Below are positions 46,301 to 55,764 of a stretch of 64,000 bases of DNA, in pieces. Made by a program: the position numbers and the translations under genes. Below the pieces are notes generated by a model. The model did not search any database, was not told the origin of the DNA, and saw only the letters and a program-made list of their open reading frames with translations. Origin of the DNA: Chlorogloeopsis fritschii (lineage in GTDB: Bacteria > Cyanobacteriota > Cyanobacteriia > Cyanobacteriales > Nostocaceae); NCBI RefSeq assembly GCF_043099315.1, contig NZ_CP170746.1; one strand, given 5' to 3'. Each line of letters opens with the position of its first letter. Positions within the stretch are counted from its first letter, which is position 1.

Positions 46301-46994
46301 AATTCGACCTTTAGGAAGTGCGATCGCTCCTCCTCAATATATTTATGGTTGCACAACTTTAGCAAATGGCACCCTCATTTTGGTGATTGATGGTGTTATG
46401 TTACTGGAGTCTAAGAAAATGCAAGCAACAGTTGAGATTATGCCATTACCAGTGGCTAATTCGTTCCATCAAAAATCCTTGCCCTTATCTGGAACAACCA
46501 TGCAATCTCAACTGCTATTGGCTGCCTCTGATTCTACAAATTCTCCAACAATCCCAATCAATCGCCCTCTGGCTCCAACCTACAACACAGTAAAAGTTAT
46601 ATTGGTGGTAGATGATGCAATTAGTCTGCGCCAAACCCTTTCTCTTACTCTTCAAAAATCTGGCTACCAAGTATTACAAGCCCAAAATGGTATGGAAGCT
46701 TTAGAACAGTTGCAGCGACATCCTGAAGTTTCGCTTGTAATTTCCGATCTAGAAATGCCAAGGATGAATGGTTTTGAGTTATTAAATAATGTTCGGCAAA
46801 ACCAAAATTTAGCCAGCAAACCAATCTTAATTCTCACTTCCCGTAGCGCTGATAAACATCGCCAACTAGCACAAGCATTGGGTGCAAGCGCTTACTTAAC
46901 CAAACCTTATTTAGAGCATGAATTTCTCTCTATTATTAAGAATTTAATGAATGGAGAAATTAATAATTTTAGTAATTTAGTGATGAGTAATTAG
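43353..46994 (+). CDS. pixL: hybrid CheA-type histidine kinase, PixL-like
   Basis: The protein has 1213 residues. An HPt domain is first, with phospho-acceptor His49 in 'ATHTLKGGAANVG'. A second Hpt-like segment and a poorly conserved middle (about 250-540) follow. Next are the dimerisation part, an ATPase domain ('LLRNAFDHGIE', 'IRDDGQGLNLEKI', 'SGRGIGLDIVRS') and a CheW-like domain ('IVQAGDAVYALLLDSIEKIL'). The C-terminal receiver has 'LVVDDAISLRQ' and D1132 in 'ISDLEMPRMNG'. This is the PixL layout. It closes the operon after a 170-base gap with repeats and should phosphorylate PixG and PixH. Confidence 0.93.
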   Translation: MITDSYIREQGYIYFLTEAPELLQIIEQELFSLEAHNITKVHNLMRATHTLKGGAANVGLELINKISHSLEDVFKSLYNPDIEIDNELRSLLFQAYECLQIALVSEQNQSNVNNDEILQRATSVFVQLQEKLGDAFGADTHIPTSEELGFDIVLSIFETGVTQRLESITEVIQAPSDALTLADILRSHAEIFFGLAESLNLPGFGEIAQTIITALTVNPTQALKIGEVALADLQQARVRVIAGDRIRGGEPSPALQAFTKVTDAITNQTNNLSIGSIDTIVTQSINNNFLKIEFEELYNFLINNEYHKKPLKPAIAKFYLTVIRHLLGWFNHYREIPEQEFSLSILIPNSPPENAINYIENWLKDFWKFLQNQEDSHSLCLYRQGAIINILLAIARFQYSTDSNNQVIRALKSKIDELATEYKKCPPLTAHEKNWIENSKLKELLVSKEISTSTSFQAINPLLETIWGEEEIPSPASQLPSIQAEIETFNLTERPETLNIVKQKVEEIPETIIEVIPEQNIINNIHNLEQTSALPNKKTLHNSSIRVEVEVLQRLNYLAGELLIFQKQGALNDENITELIENLFRYLSKHQANLNKLRELPLKLQNIAPKEHSQNVREVEVEFDSLEMDEYTEFNLVLHEAIEETLQLQETADSLNLLIKQAHQIKDKKQRLVLNMLDSLTTARMLPIGKILNRFPQMIQNLGNVYGKSVELKLIGTEVLIDKAIAEKLYDPLLHLLRNAFDHGIESPQVRCERGKSEQGLIEIRAYNQGSQTLIEIRDDGQGLNLEKIRAKGIELNHLPDNDKATSTEKLFELLFVPGFSTASKVSEISGRGIGLDIVRSQLEALNGSITVQSVPNQGTIFTLKIPFSMTTEQLMIVQAGDAVYALLLDSIEKILLPSAEQIREIEGRKTLYWSTGNDECIVSIRQLSELIQYNSSFNRSSASYRLTSNEIGETIKPVLLLRHNQEILGLEVDQIIGEQELLIRPLGSAIAPPQYIYGCTTLANGTLILVIDGVMLLESKKMQATVEIMPLPVANSFHQKSLPLSGTTMQSQLLLAASDSTNSPTIPINRPLAPTYNTVKVILVVDDAISLRQTLSLTLQKSGYQVLQAQNGMEALEQLQRHPEVSLVISDLEMPRMNGFELLNNVRQNQNLASKPILILTSRSADKHRQLAQALGASAYLTKPYLEHEFLSIIKNLMNGEINNFSNLVMSN

Positions 46995-47102
46995 TTAGTA
47001 GGTAGTAGATAGTGGTTAGTAGTTAACCATTAGCCATTAACCATTAACTATGTACAGACACTCTGTTTGCAGCGTCTCTAACAAATGACTAATGACCAAT
47101 GA

Positions 47103-47474
47103 CTAATCTTCCAGTGATTGGGCTGGTACTTCAACTGCTGTGACATCAATTGTGCCTTCTGGTGTAAAGCGCTGAAAATGTCCCTGTTGCACTAACAAAG
47201 GCTCTCCACAGTTAGGACACTGTAACTGCGTCTTATTCAAACCTGTAAATTCATATTCGCAGACAGGACAGCGATCAGTAACTAGGTTACGTTGCAGCCA
47301 CCACCTAAATCCGAAAAAGGCAAGAATGGGTGTTAACAAAATTAGCCCAACAATAATCAGCAAGGAATTAACCAACCAACCTAAGCCTAATGACCCTAGC
47401 AACCATACAACTGCTATGAAGGTAAGCCAAGGACGGAGATGATACAGATTCAACTCAAAGGTTTTAAAGCTCAT
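47103..47474 (-). CDS. membrane protein with a C-terminal zinc ribbon
   Basis: The protein has 123 residues. Two adjacent hydrophobic helices ('WLTFIAVVWLLGSLGLGWLVNSLLIIVGLILLTPILAFFGF') are followed by a zinc ribbon with two CxxC pairs ('CPVCEYEF' and 'CPNCGEP'). The end is acidic. It resembles cyanobacterial proteins I cannot name. The pair of a membrane anchor and a zinc ribbon may recruit a partner to the membrane. It points back toward the pix operon and is not part of it. Confidence 0.72.
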   Translation of the reverse strand: MSFKTFELNLYHLRPWLTFIAVVWLLGSLGLGWLVNSLLIIVGLILLTPILAFFGFRWWLQRNLVTDRCPVCEYEFTGLNKTQLQCPNCGEPLLVQQGHFQRFTPEGTIDVTAVEVPAQSLED

Positions 47475-48131
47475 TTCTTAAGTGTCGTCTTGCTCTTACT
47501 CTAGGATAGCGAGTTTATCGTGCAGTCTCTAGTGCCAAAGGCAGAAGATTGTAATGCCACTCAGGCGTAACTTTTTTGCCTTTTTCAACCATATTGTTAT
47601 GACTGCTCTTATATATCAATCACTAATAAATTTTTCTGCCTCATAGCAAGCACTAAAACCATTGATTACGAAAATTACGTAGCTGATAGTATTACATATT
47701 ACACAATGGCTTCGCACCGAGTAATTGGAAGTTGCAGCTGCACAGGCGTTACCTAGCGTGTGATTTCTAATTGCCAGAGCTAGCTCTAGCCTTTGTTGCT
47801 ACAGAAAAGTTTAAGAAATATTATGTGACTGTGAATTTTTAGTGAAAAATGTAACTATATCTGTCTAAAGGGGTAAATTAAAGAATAGTTTAAGAAGCAT
47901 ATTTAACAATAAAACATCCGTACTTATTTATTCTCAATTAACTCAGAATAATAATGCTGTTTTTATTGTGTGAACTATAAGTGCTAAAACGTTTTTAAGT
48001 AAATATACTTAAAACTGTGCTAGAAGTTTATAGCATTTATACAAACTTATAACAGCAAAATCACTGCCTTCCTCTTCTAGTGATACATAAGCAATATGAG
48101 GTGACTTGTCAAAGCTTCTTGAAAGGGTGGG
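47475..48131. other. intergenic region with worn repeats
   Basis: About 660 bases, AT-rich. A repeat-like patch at about 47728-47785 ('GCAGCTGCACAGGCG', 'TTACCTAGCGTGTG') resembles the GC-rich arm seen at other sites. No gene or clear hairpin is supported, and the promoter of the LOV protein must be here. Confidence 0.45.
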
Positions 48132-50885
48132 ATGTTTAGCTTGGTTTCTTTGGCAGTTTATACAACTCTGGCAATGGCTTTTACTCGTAGCAAGGTGTAC
48201 ACAAATCAGCATCAGCTAAACAATAACAAAAAAAAGTTGACATCTGCGACTAAGGAACATATCACTAGCTGTAAGGATACGAATCAAGCCCTATTACAGG
48301 AATTGGAATCTTATAAGCAATCAGTATTAGAACCGCAAGAACTACTCTACTCCTTAGCAGAACTTAGCCCATTTCCAATTGTGGTTGTATGTCTCGAAAG
48401 CGGCAATATTCTATTTAAAAATCAACTTTTAGAGCCTCTGTTTGGAATCGATTCGTACAAAAAGCTCGACAAAATAACCTCTGAATTTTATGCTAATTCC
48501 GCTTTATGGACTCAGTTAACTAACAAGCTTTACAGTGGTGAGCCTGTTAAAAACTTTGCAGTTCAGCTCAAAAAAATTAATGGAAATCTTTTTGAAGCCC
48601 TAATTTCAGCCAAAGTTGTTAACTACGAAGATAAACTCGCAGCACTAATCGTATTCAATGAGCAGCCGAGAACAAAGCAGATAAACGCCTTGTTTGGGGA
48701 TAAAACTGAAGATATAAATGCCCAAGCAAAGCCAGAAAATCTCAACTCTGGTTTTGAAACTAGCACAGGCTCTACGATCCCAGCGTTAGCAATTGAGTAC
48801 CAACATTTAGAGGCACGCCTACATCTGATGGAACGTGCGCTGGCTGCTAGCAGTAATGGGATTATTTTGACAGATGTCAATCAACCAGACAATCCAATTA
48901 TTTACGTCAATCCAGCCTTTGAGAAGATGACAGGCTACTGTGCTGGTGAAGTCATTGGACGTAATTGCCGCTTCTTACAAGGAAATGAACGGGATCAGGC
49001 AGCTGTTGAGGAATTGCGTATTGCCATTCAAGAACAAAGAGAATGCCATGTGATTTTACGAAATTATCGTAAAGATGGTACTCCGTTTTGGAATGAACTT
49101 TACGTAGCTCCTGTGTTTGATGCCTTTGGGTGTCTAACTCACTTTATTGGCGTTCAAAACGATATTACTCAGCACCTGGAGGCAACAGAGGCGTTGCGGG
49201 AGCGAGAAGAACAGTATCGTCGGATTGTGGAAACGGCAACTGAAGGAATTTGGGTACTCGATAAAGACAATAAGACTCGCTTTGTCAACCAACAAATGGC
49301 AACGATGTTGGGCTACACAGTTGACGAAATGCTCGGTAAGACGCTGTTCTCTTTTATGGATTCAGAAGGACTAGCGATCGCCACTAATCTGCTTTCGCGT
49401 CGTCAACAGGGTATTCACGAGACACACGATTTCAAATTTCGGTGTAAAGACGGCTCAGATTTATGGGCGATGATTTCTTGTGCGCCGTTGTTTGACGAGC
49501 AGGGAAATTATGCTGGTGCATTGGGGATGGTTACTGACATCACCGATCGCAAACACATGGAAAAAAATTTAGTTCGCCATGCCTTCTACGACGCTCTTAC
49601 CGGGCTACCCAACCGAGTTTTGTTTATGTGCAGACTAGAGCAAGCCATAGCACGGATCAAACGCTGTCCAGATGACCTGTTTGCTGTACTATTTTTAGAT
49701 CTTGACCGTTTTAAGCTTGTAAATGACAGCCTTGGGCACTTAGTTGGCGATCGGCTACTAGTAACACTTGCCCAACGTCTCCAAAGTTGCTTGCACCCTG
49801 ACGATGACGATACTGTGGCTCGCTTAGGAGGAGATGAATTTACTATCTTGCTTTCTCACATTCAATCTGTTGATGACGCCATCCGTGTCGCAGAAGATAT
49901 TCATCAGATCCTAAAGTCACCATTCAACTTGAATGGATATGAAGTATTTACAACTGCCAGTATTGGTATTGTCTTGGGTACAACTAAGTACTCTCAAGCG
50001 GCAGACTTACTTCGAGATGCTGACACTGCCCTTTACCGTGCTAAAGAGCAAGGTCAAGCTTGGCATATGGTTTTTGATACTACCATGTATGATCGGGCTG
50101 TAGCACTTTTGCAGTTGGAAACGGATTTGCGCTGGGCAATTGAGCGCAGAGAGTTGCGAGTTTTATACCAGCCAATTGTGTCAGTCGCCACAGGGAGAAT
50201 TACAGGATTTGAAGCACTTGTTCGCTGGCAGCATCCAGAACGAGGGCTAATTCCTCCTGCTGAGTTTATTCCAGTCGCAGAAGAAACAGGATTAATCGTG
50301 CCGATCGATCAATGGGTACTGCGTGAATCTTGCCAACAATTACGACAATGGCAGTTACAATTTCCTGACATCAAGCCTTTGAGCATCAGCGTCAACCTTT
50401 CTGGCAAACACTTTTCCCAACCTTGTTTAGTTGAGCAGATCGACCAAATTTTACAACAGACTAACCTTGCTCCCAGCAGCTTAAAGTTAGAAATCACCGA
50501 GAGTGTAATCATCGCAAGCCCTGAAAAAGCTGCCTCAGTTCTTCAACAACTCAAAGCTTTGGGGATACAATTGTGCATCGATGACTTTGGTACAGGTTAC
50601 TCCTCTTTGGCTTATTTGCACCATTTTCCGATTGATGTTTTAAAAATTGACCGTTCCTTTGTGACTCGACTTGACAAAAATGGCGAGCAATTAGCGATTA
50701 TTCGAGCCATTATTACCTTGGCTGGTAACTTAGGAATGAGTGTAGTGGCTGAAGGAGTAGAAACAACAGATCAATTAGTACAACTAAGGTTGTTACAATG
50801 TGACCAAGCACAGGGTTATTTGTTCTCACAACCTTTGAATAGTGACAAAACAAGTATTTTGCTCGCTGCTCGGCCACAGTTTTAG
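48132..50885 (+). CDS. LOV-PAS-GGDEF-EAL protein (putative blue-light-regulated c-di-GMP enzyme)
   Basis: The 917-residue protein has a degenerate first PAS (about 70-170), a LOV domain (about 235-345), a further PAS (about 358-480), then GGDEF (485-650) and EAL (670-915). The LOV motif 'GRNCRFLQG' has the flavin-adduct Cys279, and 'YRKDGTPFWNELYVAPV' also fits LOV. The GGDEF signature 'LGGDEF' (566-570) and the EAL signature 'FEALVRW' (694-696) are intact, so both synthesis and breakdown of c-di-GMP are possible. No RxxD I-site is seen. It lies about 1.1 kb beyond the pix operon on the same strand. Confidence 0.92.
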   Translation: MFSLVSLAVYTTLAMAFTRSKVYTNQHQLNNNKKKLTSATKEHITSCKDTNQALLQELESYKQSVLEPQELLYSLAELSPFPIVVVCLESGNILFKNQLLEPLFGIDSYKKLDKITSEFYANSALWTQLTNKLYSGEPVKNFAVQLKKINGNLFEALISAKVVNYEDKLAALIVFNEQPRTKQINALFGDKTEDINAQAKPENLNSGFETSTGSTIPALAIEYQHLEARLHLMERALAASSNGIILTDVNQPDNPIIYVNPAFEKMTGYCAGEVIGRNCRFLQGNERDQAAVEELRIAIQEQRECHVILRNYRKDGTPFWNELYVAPVFDAFGCLTHFIGVQNDITQHLEATEALREREEQYRRIVETATEGIWVLDKDNKTRFVNQQMATMLGYTVDEMLGKTLFSFMDSEGLAIATNLLSRRQQGIHETHDFKFRCKDGSDLWAMISCAPLFDEQGNYAGALGMVTDITDRKHMEKNLVRHAFYDALTGLPNRVLFMCRLEQAIARIKRCPDDLFAVLFLDLDRFKLVNDSLGHLVGDRLLVTLAQRLQSCLHPDDDDTVARLGGDEFTILLSHIQSVDDAIRVAEDIHQILKSPFNLNGYEVFTTASIGIVLGTTKYSQAADLLRDADTALYRAKEQGQAWHMVFDTTMYDRAVALLQLETDLRWAIERRELRVLYQPIVSVATGRITGFEALVRWQHPERGLIPPAEFIPVAEETGLIVPIDQWVLRESCQQLRQWQLQFPDIKPLSISVNLSGKHFSQPCLVEQIDQILQQTNLAPSSLKLEITESVIIASPEKAASVLQQLKALGIQLCIDDFGTGYSSLAYLHHFPIDVLKIDRSFVTRLDKNGEQLAIIRAIITLAGNLGMSVVAEGVETTDQLVQLRLLQCDQAQGYLFSQPLNSDKTSILLAARPQF

Positions 50886-51014
50886 ATTGGGGAATAGGGA
50901 TTGGTTAGTGGTTAGGAGTTAGTAGGGGAGCCAGTGCGATGGGGAGGCAGCGCGGTGGACGGGTTTCCCGGCATAAAGCGACTGCCGTCGGCTCCGCCGA
51001 CTTGTAGCACCTGG

Positions 51015-51079
51015 CGTGCGGGTTTTGCTGATTATCTTTGAGTCAAAACAGATAATTTATCTTCTAAACCCGCCCGTAC
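51015..51079 (+). repeat. 66-bp dispersed palindromic repeat, copy D
   Basis: It starts GTGCGGGTTTTGCTGATT and ends TCTAAACCCGCCCGTAC. The GC-rich arm precedes it at about 50923-51014 ('GCGACTGCCGT', 'CGACTTGTAGCACCTGG'), as at copies A and C. Confidence 0.9.
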
Positions 51080-51126
51080 AGTAGTTAGTAGTTAATAGGT
51101 TGCTTGTCTATTCCTCCCCTTATCCC

Positions 51127-52731
51127 CTAATCCCTAGACAAGCGTTGCTGGTAATAGCCCACTATTTTTTCTGTCACTTCATTCACCGAGAGACCATCAG
51201 TGTTAACTTCAATGGCATCGGGTGCTTTCTTTAGAGGAGAAACTTTGCGGGTACTATCTTTGCGATCGCGTTCGGCAATATCTTTTTCTAGTTGCTCTAC
51301 AGAGACTGTAGATTGACCTTGTTTTTTAAAGTCTTTGAGGCGACGACGTGCCCGTTCTTGTACAGATGCAGTTAAAAATATTTTCACTTCTGCATCAGGG
51401 AAAACATGAGTACCAATGTCTCGTCCTTCTGCCACCAAACCGCCTTTTTTACCCCAGTTTTGCTGTTGTTTCACTAATGCTTGCCGTACAGCAGTTTGTG
51501 CTGCTACTGTCGAGACTTGAGATGTTACTTCTAGTGAGCGAATTGCTTGAGTAACGTCACGACCGTTAATCGAAACTTGTACTGGAGATTGTAAATCCTG
51601 ACTGGGAGCTAGTTCAATTACACATCTATTAGCTAATTCAGCGATCGCACACTCATCATCAAGGGCAATTCCCTCCTGCAAAATCAGCCAGGTAATAGCA
51701 CGGTACATTGCTCCTGTATCTAAATAAACTAGACCCAGTTTTGCCGCTACTTGGCGAGCAACGGTTGATTTTCCAGCTCCAGCAGGCCCGTCAATGGCGA
51801 TGATTGGTTGGCGATCGCGCAAAATCATGTTATCAATCAAACGTGTAGAACCAAGACGAGCAGCGATCGCGATCATTCCTTCCTCCTCAATAATTCCTAA
51901 AGGCATCAACGTAGTCGGTTCAACCAATTCAATATATTCCACAGACAAAGAACTGGCGAGTGCAAGTTCTTGCTGCACTATTGAGATCAGCGCTTTAGTG
52001 TGACGTTCTCCGGCATGAAACTTGGTTGCTGCTTTTTGCAAACCTCGATACAACATCGTTGCTTGCTGTTTTTCCGTTGCTGTCAAATATTGGTTGCGAG
52101 AACTCAAAGCCAAGCCTGATGCTTCTCGCACCGTTGGACAACCAACAATCTCGATCGCAAAATTCAAATCAGCTACTAGCCGTCTAATAATGGCCAGTTG
52201 CTGGCCATCCTTTTGACCAAAATAAGCTCGATCTGGTTGTACCAAGTTAAAAAGCTTAGTCACAATCGTGGCAACACCTTGAAAGTGGCCTAGCCGAGAA
52301 CGGCCACACAAACCTGAAATCATAGCAGATGGAGGAATGACTTGTGTAACCTTTAATTCTTGTAAATTCTTCAAGTCAACTCCCATTTCCTCCGGAGTTG
52401 GCGCAAAAATAGCATCTACTCCAGCTTGTTCGCACAGTTGTCTGTCTTGGTCTAAAGTCCGGGGATAACGTTGATAATCCTCGTTAGGGCCAAATTGCAG
52501 AGGATTGACGAAAATACTGACAATTACCACAGCATTTTCTTGACGCGCCCTTTCAATCAAGCTTAAATGACCTTGATGCAAAGCTCCCATCGTGGGAACC
52601 AGACCGATCGCTGTCAAGGTTCTATCAGTTATTTCAAATTCCGATTGTTCCTGCCGCTCTAGAAGTAGACTGTCCAAGCGACATTTAACTAAATAGCAGC
52701 GCAATGCTGCAACTGTTGTCAACAAGCGCAC
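51127..52731 (-). CDS. panC/cmk: bifunctional pantoate-beta-alanine ligase / cytidylate kinase
   Basis: The N-terminal half (to about residue 300) is PanC, with 'VPTMGALHQGHLSLIERAR' (HIGH-like), 'FVNPLQFGPNEDYQRYPR' and 'YFGQKDGQQLAIIRRLV', making pantothenate. The C-terminal part begins 'PIIAIDGPAGAGKSTVARQVA' (P-loop) and ends 'VNTDGLSVNEV', a cytidylate kinase. Fusion of the two is a cyanobacterial feature. The length of 534 residues agrees. It starts at GTG 52731, with 'MRLLTTVAALRCYL'. Both partner reactions act in the cytosol; no regulatory tie is known. Confidence 0.95.
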   Translation of the reverse strand: MRLLTTVAALRCYLVKCRLDSLLLERQEQSEFEITDRTLTAIGLVPTMGALHQGHLSLIERARQENAVVIVSIFVNPLQFGPNEDYQRYPRTLDQDRQLCEQAGVDAIFAPTPEEMGVDLKNLQELKVTQVIPPSAMISGLCGRSRLGHFQGVATIVTKLFNLVQPDRAYFGQKDGQQLAIIRRLVADLNFAIEIVGCPTVREASGLALSSRNQYLTATEKQQATMLYRGLQKAATKFHAGERHTKALISIVQQELALASSLSVEYIELVEPTTLMPLGIIEEEGMIAIAARLGSTRLIDNMILRDRQPIIAIDGPAGAGKSTVARQVAAKLGLVYLDTGAMYRAITWLILQEGIALDDECAIAELANRCVIELAPSQDLQSPVQVSINGRDVTQAIRSLEVTSQVSTVAAQTAVRQALVKQQQNWGKKGGLVAEGRDIGTHVFPDAEVKIFLTASVQERARRRLKDFKKQGQSTVSVEQLEKDIAERDRKDSTRKVSPLKKAPDAIEVNTDGLSVNEVTEKIVGYYQQRLSRD

Positions 52732-52813
52732 ACAAATACCCCTAGTCGTTGCTCTCCCCAGTTAGTTTATATCTGAAAACGTACCGAAGAGACTAGCAAC
52801 CAGGGGATTTAAT

Positions 52814-53924
52814 TTACCTACCCAGAACTTCTATTCTGACTGGTGCAAGTCCGCTACCTATCATTCCTAAAACTCGTGCTGCACCCGTGGAAAGGTCAAT
52901 CACTCGACCGCGAATAAATGGGCCTCTATCATTTATGCGCACAACAACGGAACGACCGTTACGGGTGTTAGTGACACGTACTCGCGTTCCAAAGGGCAGG
53001 CTGCGATGGGCAGTCTGTCATTCCCTCTGGATTGAACCTCTCACCTGTGGCAGTACGATTGCCAGCGAAATCATAGCCGTAAAACGAGGCTATACCTCTG
53101 AAGGTAGCTAACACTTGTCCGGCTACTTTCTGGGGCAACTTTGGTATTGACATAGGTACACGCACAGGTGGTAAGTCGGCAATTCCGTTTAAGGGAGATG
53201 CGTTACCTATGAGTCTGCGCAAGCGATTAGTTGCTTGTAGTGCATCTTGCGCCAAATCTTTGGTCGTATCTGCTAACCGCGTATTCTCATTGATTTCTAC
53301 GAGTTCTTTGCCATTGGCTTTGATCAGAAAACGACCGCTAGGCGTATCTTGAGCTGGTAGGCTTTTGTTTTGGCTTTGAGAGACTGCTGTAGATGCATCT
53401 TTTGCTCTCCAACTGACAGTAATCTTGCCAGCGTCTACTTTATCCAAAACTAACTGGTTAACTTTTGCTGCTACTACACTAGCTCTTTGCACTGGGTCGT
53501 CTTGAGCAGAGTTGGCTTGATTACCTACAACTGCGCCTGTTCCGCCAGTTGTTGCCACCTTGGTAGCGCTGCTGGTATCAAGAGTTTTGTATACCCCGTT
53601 AGTATTAGCAATTTCACCAACTTTTGTTTCTGTGCTGGCTACTGACTTCTGACCTGTAAAGGTGAGAACGGGGATATCGCGGATATAGAGAGTTGCCGCT
53701 GGGCGACCTGCCGTTTCATGCGTGTGGATCTTCGCGATCGCAGTCGCATTAGAAACAGGATTCGCTGTCGGGGATTTGTATTCTCCCACTTTTACCACAT
53801 CACCATAAGGCTGAGTAGGAGAGGCTTGAGCCGTTTTTTGTGTCGTTTCAGAACGTCCAATTAACGGTGTCCCCAAAACGGTGCTAACAACAGCGACAAC
53901 AGTCCACAAATGTTTTTGATTCAT
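52814..53924 (-). pseudogene. rlpA: RlpA-like septal ring / peptidoglycan-binding lytic protein, frameshifted
   Basis: The exported protein has a signal peptide ('LWTVVAVVSTVLGTPLIG') and a long linker, and then the double-psi beta-barrel start 'GIASFYGYDFAGNRTATGERFNPEGMT'. The frame then hits an extra base near 53014 on the plus strand (an inserted A on the coding strand) and stops after 'TCH'. In the other frame the barrel continues ('HRSLPFGTRVRVTN', 'VVVRINDRGPFIRGRVIDLS', 'ARVLGMIGSGLAPVRIEVLG') to TAA at 52814. One base removed restores 369 residues. It may be a sequence error. Confidence 0.85.
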
Positions 53925-54788
53925 GCGTCCAATATTAAAGCAACTGTAGAACAGAGATTTCATGATTCGTGGGGTTTGTACTACTAAGAGTGACTTTGCC
54001 CAACAACCGAACTCGTTCCGCTTTCACTTTTTGCTTTGTAACTGCAACAGACTAACATGAACTTTTGAGCTTGGGGATCAGGGTTTTAGCGTAAGTCTAG
54101 GTAAATTTATCAAAATTCAATTTAAATTTTAGGGGCAAAACCTTGCTCAAAAGCGGATTTCGCTTTGGTAACACTTTTTTTGATGGATTAGAAATTTTGT
54201 TAGTAAAGCTTAATAAGATTTGGTATTTAAATCAAATACGTGATATATTTACCTTGCCGAAAAAGCCCTTTAATGATAAGAGGTGCTGTTGTTTACTATA
54301 ATGATAAAATAATTACTTACGTAGAGTAAATATACTTAATCAAAATTTTCGCAAACATAACTTAATATTAAGTAACTTTTATAACTAAAAATTTGAAGCG
54401 TCAGCTAATTTTAATTTTTTGAAACAATAGGGGAATTGCTCATCGTAAAACAGATAGATGAAATCGGTATTTTAGCCACACTCAAATAAAGTATCCTTTT
54501 ATTGGTGTAGGAATTGCAACATTGGAATTAATACACTAACTTTCTCCAGCAACACAATGAGTGCAAGCTCTTTAGTTAAATAAAATACAACACTTCCAGA
54601 AAAACTGTTTCAGAGCAGCTTTTGTTCAAGGAAGCTTTTTTTACATTGGTAAATATCATCACTTATTTCAAAAATTACCTAGATTTGCTGGTGTGATTCG
54701 ATTCTTTTGTCACCACGGTAATTAAACACAACAAGTAGCCTAGTGTAGTAGAGAAGGCGTAATCATTCACACTCAGATTATTAACTTC
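53925..54788. other. intergenic region upstream of the glutaminase gene
   Basis: About 860 bases lie between divergent genes. It is AT-rich, with scattered short inverted words only. No open frame, terminator or known RNA motif is supported. Confidence 0.45.
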
Positions 54789-55757
54789 ATGGCTAACCAA
54801 AAGTCTTTACAGATAGCCTCATTGCCACTTCAATCTTTTTTAGATGACTTGCATGACAAGTACAAGTTAGAGCAAGAGGGTGCGGTAGCGGATTACATCC
54901 CAGAACTAGCAAAGGTAAACCCAGATGCTTTCAGCATCTGCATAGCCACCGTTAATGGTGAAGTTTATAAAGTTGGAGATTATAACCAGCTATTTACGAT
55001 TCAATCGATATCTAAAGTGTTTGTGTATGGATTAGCACTAGATGATCACGGGCGAGATTATATATTGACTAGAGTTGGTGTAGAACCTACAGGAGATGCA
55101 TTCAACGCCATTGTATTGGATGAGCAATCAAAGCGACCTTATAACCCAATGGTGAACGCGGGAGCGATCGCTACCACCAGTTTGATCAAGGGGTTTGGTG
55201 CTAGTGAACGTCTCAACCGGATGTTAGATATGTTCCGCAGATACATTGGTCATGATGTATTTGTTGATATAGCGGTATTTACATCCGAGCGCACCACCGG
55301 ACATCGCAACCGAGCAATGGCGCACCTCATGCTCAACTTCGGCATGATTGACGAACCAATAGATGAAGCACTCGACCTTTACTTCCAGCAGTGTGCTGTG
55401 ATGGTGAATTGTCAAGACTTAGCAGTGATGGCGGCAACCCTAGCCAATAAAGGTGTCAATCCGATTTCAAAAGAACAAGCGGTTGATAGCCGTTATATCA
55501 AAGATATTCTCAGCGTCATGTACACGTGCGGGATGTATAACTTTGCAGGCGAATGGGCTTACAAAGTTGGTATTCCTGCTAAAAGTGGCATCTCTGGTGG
55601 AATTATCGCTGTAGTTCCGAATCAAATGGGAATAGCAGTGTTTTCGCCCAGACTAGACTCACGTGGTAATAGCGTGCGAGGGGTAAAAGTGTGTGAGGAA
55701 CTTTCCCAGCATTTTGGTTTGCACTTATTTGAGTGTTCCCATAGCAAATGCAATTAA
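54789..55757 (+). CDS. glsA: glutaminase A
   Basis: A beta-lactamase-like serine glutaminase of 322 residues, turning glutamine into glutamate and ammonia. The nucleophile Ser and Lys are in 'FTIQSISKVFVYGLAL' (SxxK). Other marks are 'GVEPTGDAFNAIVLDEQSKRPYNPMVNAGAIAT' and the catalytic-type Tyr/Lys stretches 'YTCGMYNFAGEWAYKVGIPAKSGISGGI'. The C-terminus is free of STAS or ankyrin additions. The gene converges with the MIF-like gene, their stops being 8 bases apart. Confidence 0.95.
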   Translation: MANQKSLQIASLPLQSFLDDLHDKYKLEQEGAVADYIPELAKVNPDAFSICIATVNGEVYKVGDYNQLFTIQSISKVFVYGLALDDHGRDYILTRVGVEPTGDAFNAIVLDEQSKRPYNPMVNAGAIATTSLIKGFGASERLNRMLDMFRRYIGHDVFVDIAVFTSERTTGHRNRAMAHLMLNFGMIDEPIDEALDLYFQQCAVMVNCQDLAVMAATLANKGVNPISKEQAVDSRYIKDILSVMYTCGMYNFAGEWAYKVGIPAKSGISGGIIAVVPNQMGIAVFSPRLDSRGNSVRGVKVCEELSQHFGLHLFECSHSKCN

Positions 55758-55764
55758 AACCCTA

